From: Flectobacillus sp.
GTDB taxonomy: Bacteria > Bacteroidota > Bacteroidia > Cytophagales > Spirosomataceae
NCBI GenBank assembly: GCA_029865665.1
Contig: JARXAV010000101.1
Location: 1 to 7,212, forward strand
Direction: 5' to 3'
Length of the DNA: 7,212 nt
The position numbers and the translations under genes were made by a program. Of the stretch, positions 1 to 6,945 are shown one piece after another. The first letter of the stretch is position 1. Each line of letters begins with the position of its first letter. The notes under the pieces are model-generated. The model saw only the letters and a program-made list of their open reading frames with translations, made no database searches and was not told the DNA's origin.

Positions 1-821
1 TATTTGATCCAAACATAGCCGTGGTCTGCCCAGTTAGTTCCCCAGCTATTTAGTACTCTGAATGCGCCGCCAGCTTTATTATCATCATAACCAACAATGG
101 CCATAGCGTGTCCGTTGTGTTTCCAATCGTTGAGTGCTTCATTCGGAGAAGGCTCCCAAACATCCGACTTTATTTTGAAAAATGTTTCTGGCAAATTAAA
201 ACCTGTAGAAACAGGCGAACCTTCCAAAAGAGCTTTCTTAGTCAAATCAATTCTTGCTTGTTCGGCTTTGTCGTATTCTTTAATGCCAGATGCGTAGAGA
301 ATCGCTGCATCGGCAATACGGTATTTGATGGCTTCTTTAGATATTTCTGGCGTGATGGGTAATCCACATTTGTAGGGAACACTTTTCATCAATGCTTCGC
401 CTTTTTCAATCATAATAAGCAAGGCTGTAATTGGGTCTGCACCGTTTTGACAGTCAGCATCATCCGCTTTCTTGATTTGTTCATACAAGAAAGTAGGAGA
501 AAAAGCATATTTATCAATCAGTGTTTTATCGGTAAGATTATGTGTTTTGGCATACAAAATGGTAGCAATTCCATAGCCATTGGCAAAAGCCACACAAGTA
601 CCATGATTCCCTTGGTCGCCAGGAGTAGGACAATATTTTTCTAGTGAATGAGCCGTTGGCATCCCTCTAAAACTGCGTAAAGAAAGTTCTACTTTTTGCG
701 GAGTAGCGGCAATCGTAGAAAGGTCGAAATTAGCACCAGTCCCTTTTTGTTGTGAAAAGGTGAGATTGATTGTTGATGAACAGATGCCTAAGAATACGAT
801 AAAGAAGTAGCTCTTTTTCAT
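1..821 (-). CDS. Exported papain-family (C1) cysteine peptidase, 3' end outside window
   Basis: The reading frame is open from an ATG at 819-821 to the left edge (273 codons seen, no stop), so the C-terminus is missing. Residues 1-23 form a signal peptide (MKK, hydrophobic core, probable cleavage at FS|QQ). The papain catalytic set is present in order: the oxyanion-hole Gln and the nucleophile in GDQGNHGTCVAFA (Cys76, Gln about 70), the catalytic His in NGHAMAIVGYDD (His238), and the Asn in LNSWGTNW (Asn258). The usual Trp after the nucleophile is Val here. Cys124, Cys152 and Cys64 could form disulfides in an exported enzyme. Papain-family enzymes cleave peptide bonds through a Cys-His-Asn triad; the place of action would be the periplasm or outside the cell. 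There is no long propeptide between signal and catalytic domain (about 40 residues), which is short for a papain zymogen. No Shine-Dalgarno is seen before the ATG. Family call is secure; substrate unknown. Confidence 0.93.
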   Translation of the reverse strand, partial: MKKSYFFIVFLGICSSTINLTFSQQKGTGANFDLSTIAATPQKVELSLRSFRGMPTAHSLEKYCPTPGDQGNHGTCVAFANGYGIATILYAKTHNLTDKTLIDKYAFSPTFLYEQIKKADDADCQNGADPITALLIMIEKGEALMKSVPYKCGLPITPEISKEAIKYRIADAAILYASGIKEYDKAEQARIDLTKKALLEGSPVSTGFNLPETFFKIKSDVWEPSPNEALNDWKHNGHAMAIVGYDDNKAGGAFRVLNSWGTNWADHGYVWIK

Positions 822-1113
822 GAAATGAATGATTAGTTTTTTAAGGATAAGGCGATTAATTACCAAGCTAAAGATGGGAAAAGCAGAAAGAATAAGCAAA
901 TGAAATGAGTCCAGACTTATAAGTTAAGACATAAATCGGGGTTGAATGTGTTTTAAAGGCGGTTTTGCTTAGACTTTATATATTCGTGTAACGATGTCTT
1001 TTAGGATATGTCCTTGGCTGTATTTCCTGACCAGCTATCGTGCGATAGTAATTTTTTGTTTGCTTACGTCAGGAGACTGAACTGGGGTATCTTTTAAAGC
1101 TAAATGGTTATTA
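822..1113. other. Intergenic region with a nested inverted repeat
   Basis: This 292-bp gap separates the SdpI-family gene from the peptidase gene; both are read on the minus strand. I see no tRNA, no convincing small reading frame, and no clear terminator for the upstream gene. The peptidase promoter should lie here, but no good match to the Bacteroidota -7 element (TAnnTTTG) was found on the minus strand. The one structured spot is the nested inverted repeat at 1025-1074, listed separately. Confidence 0.6.
1025..1074. repeat. Nested inverted repeat (two stems)
   Basis: An outer 7-bp inverted repeat, TCCTGAC (1025-1031) and GTCAGGA (1068-1074), encloses an inner one, CTATCG (1035-1040) and CGATAG (1043-1048). 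In RNA the inner stem would have five pairs with a GTGC loop. On the plus strand the inner stem is followed by TAATTTTTTG, resembling a weak terminator, but no plus-strand gene precedes it. It may be a remnant of a hairpin-type intergenic repeat or a fold in the leader of the peptidase mRNA. Confidence 0.5.
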
Positions 1114-1461
1114 TTAAAGTCGTTCTCCGTCTTTGTTAAAAGTCTTTTTTAAGTGTAATTCTGTTAGGGGAATTACTGCTATTGAAATAATTGTAAGAAT
1201 ACCGCTACATAAATAGAAAGACACCATACCTCCTATAATCAAGTAGCTTATTAATTCAACGAGTAAAAAAGATAGAGAAAACTGGTATTGTAATTTTAAA
1301 CTATATTCATTTGCCTCTTTCAAAGTATCTTTGTTTTTCATTGATAAAGGTGTTCTGTAGCCAATAAGATGATTGATATTATCCACGTTACTTATTTTAA
1401 AGTAAAGTGTTAGTAGAAAAAACGAAAATCCTAATACGATATGACCTAATATAATTTCCAT
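1114..1461 (-). CDS. SdpI-family small integral membrane protein
   Basis: This 115-residue protein has three probable membrane helices (about residues 3-22, 61-82 and 84-102). Between helix 1 and helix 2 is the hallmark loop of the SdpI/YhfL family, IGYRTPLSMKN at 33-43, continuing KDTLKEANEYS; the tail ELHLKKTFNKDGERL is also typical of the family. The position usually occupied by Trp in the family's 'dtWkeAn' motif is Leu46 here. In Bacillus subtilis SdpI gives immunity to the SdpC toxin and acts with the repressor SdpR, but most short homologues in other phyla have no known role, and no sdpC- or sdpR-like gene is visible here, so an immunity function should not be assumed. The length fits the short one-motif members. 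It is read in the same direction as its neighbours, separated by 245 bp upstream and 292 bp downstream, so it is probably its own transcription unit. The start at 1461 begins directly with helix 1. Confidence 0.85.
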   Translation of the reverse strand: MEIILGHIVLGFSFFLLTLYFKISNVDNINHLIGYRTPLSMKNKDTLKEANEYSLKLQYQFSLSFLLVELISYLIIGGMVSFYLCSGILTIISIAVIPLTELHLKKTFNKDGERL

Positions 1462-1540
1462 ATTACATTTATAATGGTTAATGAATTTGCACTACAAATT
1501 AACTATTTTTCCATAAAATATTGACGTATGACCATTAGAA

Positions 1541-1548
1541 CAAAACTA
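1541..1548 (-). promoter_or_regulatory. Possible Bacteroidota -7 box upstream of SdpI-family gene
   Basis: On the minus strand this reads TAGTTTTG, matching the Bacteroidota -7 consensus TAnnTTTG, 80 bp before the SdpI-family start codon. No TTG -33 element is seen at the expected spacing, so it is only a weak candidate. Confidence 0.25.
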
Positions 1549-1639
1549 TAAATCAAACTTCACCTGCTGTTTATGTCTTCACAAACAACCCAGAACTAAT
1601 TCATGCAAAAATGGTAGTAAAGACACTGGCAGGACATCC

Positions 1640-1690
1640 AAAAAAAAACACCAAAGGTCATAGGAATACCCTACGACCTTTGATGTTTTT
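1640..1690 (-). terminator. Intrinsic terminator of the 434-residue amidohydrolase-like gene
   Basis: A long hairpin begins 17 bp past the stop codon. Read on the plus strand, the arms are AAAAACA-c-CAAAGGTC-a-TAGG (1644-1664) and CCTA-c-GACCTTTG-a-TGTTTTT (1670-1690), that is 19 pairs with two mismatches and a 5-nt loop. On the minus strand the stem is followed by a run of nine T (complement of 1640-1648), the form of an intrinsic terminator. The plus strand also has T at 1686-1690, so it could stop transcription from the left as well. Confidence 0.88.
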
Positions 1691-1706
1691 GCAAGAAGAA
1701 ACGTTA

Positions 1707-3011
1707 TTACTTCGTTCCGTATTTTTCAGAATATTTGCGGTATAATCGCTTTTGCTTATCGTCTAAATCCACTTTACGCCCTTGAATAAATGCTTGCTCA
1801 ACTTTAGCAGCACGCATATCCAACACATCTCCTGCCGAAACAATCAGAGTGGCGTGCTTGCCTACTTCAAGTGTTCCAACAAATTTATCCACACCCAAAA
1901 TTTTAGCGTTGTTTGCCGTAATCAATTTCAAAGCGTCTTCTTTATCCATGCCGTAACCAGCAACCGTACCTGCCAAAAATGGCAAATTACGAGTTCTCCA
2001 GTTCAAGCCTACGTAAGCTAAACCTACCAAAATCCCTTTTTGAGCGAGTAATTGAGGTAATTTGTAAGCAATATCCGTATCATCGTCCATATTATTTGGT
2101 AAACGGTGCGTAGAACTTACAATCACCGAAACGTTATTTTCTTTCAAGAAATCAGCCGCCAAAAGCGATTCTTCTGCCCCAATAATCACAATGTTCTTCA
2201 CGCCTTTCGACTTAGCAAATTGTACCGCTTCAATAATTTCTTTGGCATAATCCGCATTGATATACAAGTTTTTCGAGCCATCAAAAAGTCCTTTCATAGC
2301 TTCCAATTTTACGTTAATAACCGCAGGAGATTTTACCTGTGCATACGCAATGGCATCGCTGAAGGTTTTGTCTAATTCCCGTAGCATATCATCTCGTTTA
2401 TCGTTCTTCTTTGTACCAATTGTTCCAGCAACAAAATCAACATCACGCTTGAAATAGCCAATCCAGTTTAAGTGAATGCCATCGTCTTTTTTCAAAACGG
2501 CATCTTCCCAGTTCCAGCCATCCATTTGCATTACCGAAGACATCCCACCAATAATTTCCCCTTGTGGGGTAGGTTGCGTAATCAAAATACCATTACTTCT
2601 TACCGTCGGAATTAATTCTGAGTCCGTATTATAGGCAATCAAAGCCCTCACGTGAGGATTGATTCCTCCTACTTCATTCAAATCATTTGTCGCACGTACC
2701 GCTTCAATTTCCACCAGCCCAAGGCTATTCACAGGCGAAATCAGCCCAGGATAAATACTTTTACCTGTTACATCAATCGTCTCTGTGGTCGCTTTGTCAT
2801 ACGCTGTCCCTGCTTTGCCTACAGCGGTAATAATACCTTTGTTGAAAACAAGTACCCCATTCTCAATAACTTGTCCGTTAGCTGTATGAATGGTCGCCCC
2901 TACTAACGCAATGGCTTTCGTTTGCGGACTCCCCGCCGCTTGATTTTGGGCAAAAATGGTATTCGAGATAAACACGAAAACCGTTATATATAAGTATGTT
3001 AAGTTTTTCAT
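1707..3011 (-). CDS. Exported amidohydrolase-like protein lacking the HxH metal motif
   Basis: This 434-residue protein starts with a signal peptide (1-21, cleavage after TIFA|Q), so it acts outside the cytoplasm. Residues about 34-90 form the small beta sandwich typical of amidohydrolases (GATIHTANGQVIENGVLVF, then IDVTGKSIYPGL), and the C-terminal end carries the matching signature: MDKEDALKLITANNAKILGV (355-374), VGTLEVGKHATLIV (378-391) and the returning strand VEQAFIQGR (404-412). The overall match is to imidazolonepropionase-like amidohydrolases (COG1228 type). In active members the first barrel strand ends in D-x-H-x-H; here the corresponding stretch is PGLISPVNSLG (88-98), with Val94 and Ser96 in place of the two His. 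The usual catalytic Asp motif near the C-terminus is also not recognisable. It therefore looks non-catalytic or uses a changed site. It resembles the N-terminal domain of its upstream neighbour and probably arose from a related copy. It lies 201 bp downstream of that gene. Confidence 0.88.
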   Translation of the reverse strand: MKNLTYLYITVFVFISNTIFAQNQAAGSPQTKAIALVGATIHTANGQVIENGVLVFNKGIITAVGKAGTAYDKATTETIDVTGKSIYPGLISPVNSLGLVEIEAVRATNDLNEVGGINPHVRALIAYNTDSELIPTVRSNGILITQPTPQGEIIGGMSSVMQMDGWNWEDAVLKKDDGIHLNWIGYFKRDVDFVAGTIGTKKNDKRDDMLRELDKTFSDAIAYAQVKSPAVINVKLEAMKGLFDGSKNLYINADYAKEIIEAVQFAKSKGVKNIVIIGAEESLLAADFLKENNVSVIVSSTHRLPNNMDDDTDIAYKLPQLLAQKGILVGLAYVGLNWRTRNLPFLAGTVAGYGMDKEDALKLITANNAKILGVDKFVGTLEVGKHATLIVSAGDVLDMRAAKVEQAFIQGRKVDLDDKQKRLYRKYSEKYGTK

Positions 3012-3030
3012 TTCGTTTGTTTTATGATAA

Positions 3031-3077
3031 AACGCCCATGCAAAAAAATTTGATACACAGAGGTATAATTGGGCGTT
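3031..3077 (-). promoter_or_regulatory. Leader hairpin before the 434-residue gene
   Basis: AACGCCCA (3031-3038) and TGGGCGTT (3070-3077) form a perfect 8-bp inverted repeat with a 31-nt loop, in the 5' leader about 20 bp before the start codon. It is GC-rich in an AT-rich gap. On the minus strand the closing arm runs into GTTTTAT, so it could act as a weak terminator or attenuator between the two amidohydrolase genes, or as a protein-binding palindrome. No ligand-binding riboswitch is recognised. Confidence 0.45.
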
Positions 3078-3107
3078 CTATCTGATACCTTTTAAAAATA
3101 ACTGAAC

Positions 3108-3217
3108 ATTAAGTATGTAATGCAAAATTATGAATTTTAAATTTTGGATTTAATTCACCAGCTAATAACACTTTATGACAAAAGAAAATATCAATTAATT
3201 TTGCATTACTACTTAGT
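3108..3217. repeat. Long imperfect inverted repeat (about 22-bp arms) after the amidohydrolase gene
   Basis: The left arm, 3108-3130, is the reverse complement of the right arm, 3196-3217, apart from one extra T at 3116 and one G/T pair near the outer end. The core TGCAAAATTA (3121-3130) pairs exactly with TAATTTTGCA (3196-3205). The 65-bp spacer is AT-rich and contains no reading frame. The right arm overlaps the stop codon and the last codon of the 1008-residue gene. No target duplication is evident at the outer edges. It may be a terminal-inverted-repeat mini element or an mRNA end-processing hairpin. Each arm also carries TAATTTTG, matching the Bacteroidota -7 box and facing outward, which could drive the 434-residue gene from 3123-3130, though no -33 TTG accompanies it. 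Confidence 0.65.
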
Positions 3218-6200
3218 CATTATGCTCAGTGTGCGTTTCTTCTGAGAAAATATCACCCTCCGAGTTACAATACATCTGTCTTGCTTTATGCACTTCGGGT
3301 TTAGCAGTTGGCGAACCACTTGCTTTGGCAACTAACATTTTTTGGATAATTCGGCTACGTTCAGCAGCAATGTTGGCACGTAAAGCCTTGTCTTTCTCGA
3401 TGTCAAAATACACCGCACCATCAATGATTACTTTCTCTGGTTTTGCATAAACCGATAAAGGATGATTATTCCAAAGCACGACATCCGCCTCTTTTCCAGC
3501 TTTAATACTACCCAAACGATTGTCTAAGTGCATCATTTTAGCAGGATTCAACGTAACCATTTTCCAAGCTTCTTCTTCGGTCATTCCTCCGTACAACACT
3601 GTTTTAGCTGCTTCTTGATTTAAACGACGAGCCATTTCTGCATCATCAGAATTGATAGAGGTATTAACCCCTACTTTCGTCATTAAAGCCGCATTAAATG
3701 GAATAGCCTCTTTTACTTCCATTTTGTAAGCCCACCAGTCAGAGAACGTTGAACCGTTTGCTCCGTGTGCTTTCATCTTATCCGCTACTTTATAGCCTTC
3801 CAAAATATGCGTAAACGTATTCACTTTAAAGCCCACAGAGTCCGCCACTTTCAACAACATATTAATTTCAGATTGAACATACGAGTGACAAGTAATAAAA
3901 CGCTTTTTGTTTAGAATCTCAACCAACGCATCCAGCTCTAAGTCACGTTTCACAGGTAATCCAGCCGTATTTTTCATTGCTTTTTCATACTCTTTCGCTC
4001 TTAAAAAGGCGTCCATCATTACCTGTTCAACGCCCATACGAGTTTGTGGAAAACGTACTCTAGCACGGTCGCCCCAGTTAGCTTGCTTTACGTTTTCACC
4101 TAAGGCAAATTTAATAAAGCCATCCATGTTAGGAATTTTCAAGGCATCAGGAGCTTCACCCCATTTCAATTTAATGATAGCCGATTGTCCCCCAATACTA
4201 TTGGCTGAACCATGTAGCAATTGGGACGAAGTAACCCCTCCTGCTAACTGGCGATAAATATTAATATCCTCTGAGTTCACCACATCTTCCATTCTCACTT
4301 CTGCCGAAACCGACTGTGTACCTTCATTAACAGCAAACAAGGCAATGTGCGAATGTTCATCAAAAATACCGTTTGTCAAATGCTTACCCGTTCCGTCAAT
4401 CACCTTCGCACCTGTGCTTGCTAAATTTTTACCCACTTGAACAATTTTTCCATTTTGAATTAAAACATCCGTATTCTGCACAATTCCAGCAGCCTCATTT
4501 GTCCATACGGTAGCATTTTTAACCAACATCGTTTCAGCCTTAGGCTTTTCTTCGCTACCATAGCCATTGAAAGGATAAACAATTTTACCCATTTCTGCCT
4601 TTGCTTTTTTAACGGTATCCACTTTAGCAGGCGTTTCTTTCACAACCTCTTTAAACGTTGCGAGTAACGAGATCGATTTCCCATCGACATCAACCCCTTC
4701 ACCTTTGATATTTTTTCCGTCGTAATAAGCACTAATTCTAGTATCAGCCTTATCTTTCTTCGCATCCAATTTGAACAATATAGTCAAGAAATCATTAGAA
4801 CGAGTCACTTTAGGCGTAACTTTTACCGAATCCGTTACCATAATTTGATATTCTGGTTTATCAATTTTTCCCGTAATATTCAGTTTCAATTTGGAGTTAT
4901 TACCTATCGTCAAATCATAATTACCACGAATGTCTTTCACATTCATATCACTCAACACAAAACGTTTTCCTTTTACCCAGTTTTCATAAATCACATTACC
5001 ATCCTTAAATAAATTATCAGATGTGATTAAGAAGTTCGCTAACATTCCTGTTTTCAAAGAACCTACCAAGTTATCCACTTTCATCATCGACGCAGGCGTA
5101 GATGTCAAAGCCGCTAACGCAACTTTTTCATCCAATCCATTCTCAATGGCTTTACGAAGGTTTGCGAAGAAATCAGCCTTCGATTTCAAATTAGAACTCG
5201 TCAAGGCAAAATTGATACCCGCTTTCGATAAAATTCCAGCATTCGCAGGAGCCATTTCCCAATGTTTCATCTCAGCTAACGAAACAATACTAGCATCCTG
5301 TGGATCTTCTACATCTGGAGTCGTAGGGAAATTAAGTGGTAAAATCAGCGAAACACCAGCCGCTTTAACTTCATCAAGGCGTTGATATTCGTCTCCCAAT
5401 CCTTTGATGATATACTGAATACCAAACTCTTTTCCGATTTTATTAGCACGTAACACGCCCAATTTATCCGAAACCTCAAAAACCTGTGGAATTCCCTGAT
5501 TAGCATTAAAGGCATCTAACGAAATATTAAACTCCGTTTTTCCTTTTGCTTTCTTAAACCAATCAGCATCGTAATACGTCTGACGTAATAAGGCTACAGC
5601 ACCCATCAATGAGTTTGGGTAATCTTGAGTAGAAGTCCCTTTTGAAAAAGAATAATGAGCCGAGACTTTACTTTTCAACAAGGATTCCTGATCACGCCCT
5701 TCACTAAGAGCCAACAAAGCAGAAGTTCCTCGCACAATACCATCTTGCACATGGCTTACAGTTGCCCCAAAGCCAATTTTACGAAGTTCTTCAGCAGCAG
5801 TTGTGTTGATTGTAAATAATGAAGCTGCATCATTTTCAGGAATTACCGCCTGATTCCAGTTATAAGCCCCTTTTTTCTTCGACTCCATTTGTGGGTCACC
5901 TCTAAATCCAGTTGGCCCTTCACGTTTTAGATCTGGCACACCGTAGTTAGAATAAGCCTCAACAAAGGCAGGATAAATTCTTTTACCTTTTAAGTCAACC
6001 ACCGTTGCACCTACAGGAATAGCAATTCCCTTACCAACAGATTCAATAACAGAACCCCTAATAACCAGCGTTGCACCCTCTAGCGTAGTATTGGCATCGG
6101 TAATAATAGTAGCATTCGTGAAGGCATACAAATCAAGTCGTTCGTCTTGTACACCATTTCGGGGGAAAGTTTGCGTTTGAGCATAAACGATTGGACTCAA

Positions 6201-6239
6201 TAATAAAAAATTGAGCAATGCGATAAACAGTTTTTTCAT
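3213..6239 (-). CDS. Exported two-domain amidohydrolase (degenerate N-domain fused to active-type C-domain)
   Basis: The 1008-residue protein has a signal peptide (1-20, cleavage at VYA|Q). Domain 1 (about 38-427) is amidohydrolase-like: it has the N-terminal strand pattern (NATIITDANTTLEGATLVIRG would be the family start) and the end signature EKVALAALTSTPASMM...VGSLKTGMLANFLI, but the HxH stretch reads PAFVEAYSNYG (90-100), with Tyr96 and Asn98 replacing the His. Residues about 430-535 look beta-rich and are followed by a Lys/Glu/Pro-rich linker to 570. Domain 2 (about 571-947) keeps the metal site: His629 and His631 (FDEHSHI), His785 (ITCHSY), His811 (THILEGY) and Asp865 (NSDD), then MTEEEAWKMVTLNPAKMM and GSIKAGKEADVVLW. 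It belongs to the imidazolonepropionase-like (COG1228) group, which hydrolyses C-N bonds, often in cyclic amides or dipeptides; the true substrate is unknown. About twice the length of a single-domain member. It is the first gene of a likely unit with the downstream single-domain paralogue. Start chosen because it gives a complete signal peptide. Confidence 0.92.
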   Translation of the reverse strand: MKKLFIALLNFLLLSPIVYAQTQTFPRNGVQDERLDLYAFTNATIITDANTTLEGATLVIRGSVIESVGKGIAIPVGATVVDLKGKRIYPAFVEAYSNYGVPDLKREGPTGFRGDPQMESKKKGAYNWNQAVIPENDAASLFTINTTAAEELRKIGFGATVSHVQDGIVRGTSALLALSEGRDQESLLKSKVSAHYSFSKGTSTQDYPNSLMGAVALLRQTYYDADWFKKAKGKTEFNISLDAFNANQGIPQVFEVSDKLGVLRANKIGKEFGIQYIIKGLGDEYQRLDEVKAAGVSLILPLNFPTTPDVEDPQDASIVSLAEMKHWEMAPANAGILSKAGINFALTSSNLKSKADFFANLRKAIENGLDEKVALAALTSTPASMMKVDNLVGSLKTGMLANFLITSDNLFKDGNVIYENWVKGKRFVLSDMNVKDIRGNYDLTIGNNSKLKLNITGKIDKPEYQIMVTDSVKVTPKVTRSNDFLTILFKLDAKKDKADTRISAYYDGKNIKGEGVDVDGKSISLLATFKEVVKETPAKVDTVKKAKAEMGKIVYPFNGYGSEEKPKAETMLVKNATVWTNEAAGIVQNTDVLIQNGKIVQVGKNLASTGAKVIDGTGKHLTNGIFDEHSHIALFAVNEGTQSVSAEVRMEDVVNSEDINIYRQLAGGVTSSQLLHGSANSIGGQSAIIKLKWGEAPDALKIPNMDGFIKFALGENVKQANWGDRARVRFPQTRMGVEQVMMDAFLRAKEYEKAMKNTAGLPVKRDLELDALVEILNKKRFITCHSYVQSEINMLLKVADSVGFKVNTFTHILEGYKVADKMKAHGANGSTFSDWWAYKMEVKEAIPFNAALMTKVGVNTSINSDDAEMARRLNQEAAKTVLYGGMTEEEAWKMVTLNPAKMMHLDNRLGSIKAGKEADVVLWNNHPLSVYAKPEKVIIDGAVYFDIEKDKALRANIAAERSRIIQKMLVAKASGSPTAKPEVHKARQMYCNSEGDIFSEETHTEHND

Positions 6240-6424
6240 TAGTTTTTACTTTTAAATGTTGACGAATAATCTATTAAAAGTAAATCTTGAAAAAGTAAAA
6301 TCCAATTGGTCTATCCTGATTTAGACAAAAGATTAAAAGGAATAAGAAGAACTACTTAATGAATCGCTATTGAAAGAGCGAAGTTCTCTTTTTTCGACCT
6401 AGAAGGGACTGATACTTGATAATA

Positions 6425-6442
6425 ACAGGATTAAAATCCTGT
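6425..6442. repeat. REP-like palindrome, left
   Basis: ACAGGATT (6425-6432) and AATCCTGT (6435-6442) form a perfect 8-bp inverted repeat with a 2-bp centre. It shares the GGATT/AATCC core with the palindrome at 6686-6698, and GGATT also occurs in the loop of the hairpin at 6713-6749. Such short AATCC/GGATT palindromes recur in intergenic regions of Bacteroidota; that statement is from general recollection, not a search. Confidence 0.6.
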
Positions 6443-6459
6443 AAAAGAATATTACTTAC

Positions 6460-6710
6460 ATTTGGGTTACGTCCGTAGTCAGTGTCCGCACCGTACCATT
6501 TCATGCGTAAGCAAGGCGTAGAAGATTACTACATACATAAGATTATCGCCAAAAATTGCTGTCGCACAATGGCTGGTCGGGAGACTCAGCCACGGGACAC
6601 CCAGAGTTATGAGCCAAGGAGAAGAAATGTGACAGACCCTACTCTTCGATATGTTCCGCAGGGCATGTCGAAGCATAGATGAAAAGGATTTGTAATCCGC
6701 AGTGGAACTA
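6460..6710. ncRNA. Candidate structured non-coding RNA or dispersed repeat element
   Basis: This stretch is less AT-rich than its flanks and folds locally on paper. Hairpin A: GGCTG-GTC (6571-6578), loop GGGA, GAC-t-CAGCC (6583-6591), eight pairs with one bulged T. Hairpin B: CTTCGATATG (6644-6653) and CATGTCGAAG (6664-6673), ten pairs including one G-U, with a 10-nt loop that can extend by further G-U/C-G pairs. A long-range match, GTGTCC (6482-6487) with GGACAC (6595-6600), could close hairpin A into a larger domain. The strand of transcription is not known. It resembles no RNA family I can name; group II intron domain V, RNase P RNA, tmRNA and tRNA patterns were looked for and not found. 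It is bounded by REP-like palindromes, which suggests a non-autonomous mobile or dispersed element. Confidence 0.4.
6686..6698. repeat. REP-like palindrome, middle
   Basis: GGATT-TGT-AATCC, a 5-bp inverted repeat with a 3-nt centre, has the same core as the palindrome at 6425-6442. It lies 14 bp before the 16-bp hairpin at 6713, so the two form a closely spaced pair. Confidence 0.5.
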
Positions 6711-6712
6711 CC

Positions 6713-6749
6713 ACAAGTCGCTGTTGCAGGATTTGCAACAGCGACTTGT
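6713..6749. repeat. Perfect 16-bp hairpin with 5-nt loop
   Basis: ACAAGTCGCTGTTGCA (6713-6728) is exactly reverse-complementary to TGCAACAGCGACTTGT (6734-6749), with loop GGATT. This is the strongest inverted repeat of the window. There is no good T-run on either side (only TT then AAATC on the plus strand, GG on the minus), so it is not a standard intrinsic terminator. A REP-type intergenic hairpin, of the sort mobilised by single-strand (Y1/RAYT) transposases, or the closing hairpin of a structured RNA, are the likely explanations. No transposase gene is in the window. Confidence 0.75.
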
Positions 6750-6945
6750 TAAATCAATAGGTAAGAAGAGTAATGATATGCTAACAGAAAAACAAAACCT
6801 ATCAAAATTTAGCAGACGCACAAATATGAGATAGTAAAATCCCAATAAGAGGGAGTAACCTATTTTATTTTTTAATTAATTAGTAATAATATGTAGTTTT
6901 TCTTAATTTAATGAAGCTTTCTGTGACTTTTCGATATTTTCACGT

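Noticed and set aside
97..644. Plus-strand reading frames over the peptidase gene
   Set aside because: They are shadows of the minus-strand C1 peptidase, which has a complete catalytic motif set.
776..790. Possible lipobox (FLGIC) in the peptidase signal peptide
   Set aside because: The residue before Cys14 is Ile, which signal peptidase II does not normally accept; cleavage at FS|QQ fits better.
1114..1461. Toxin immunity (sdpI of an sdpABC-type system)
   Set aside because: Family membership is clear, but no toxin or SdpR-like repressor gene is nearby and most short homologues have no such link.
6372..6395. Small hairpin AAAGAG / CTCTTT followed by T
   Set aside because: Only six mostly A-T pairs and no gene upstream on the plus strand; too weak to call a terminator.
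6479..6682. Overlapping 65- and 66-codon reading frames on both strands
   Set aside because: No domain, no signal, opposite strands over the same bases, and they cover the folded hairpin block; better read as non-coding.
6460..6710. Group II intron end, RNase P RNA, tmRNA, retron RNA or tRNA
   Set aside because: No domain V motif, no conserved RNase P or tmRNA segments, no cloverleaf, and no reverse transcriptase gene in the window.
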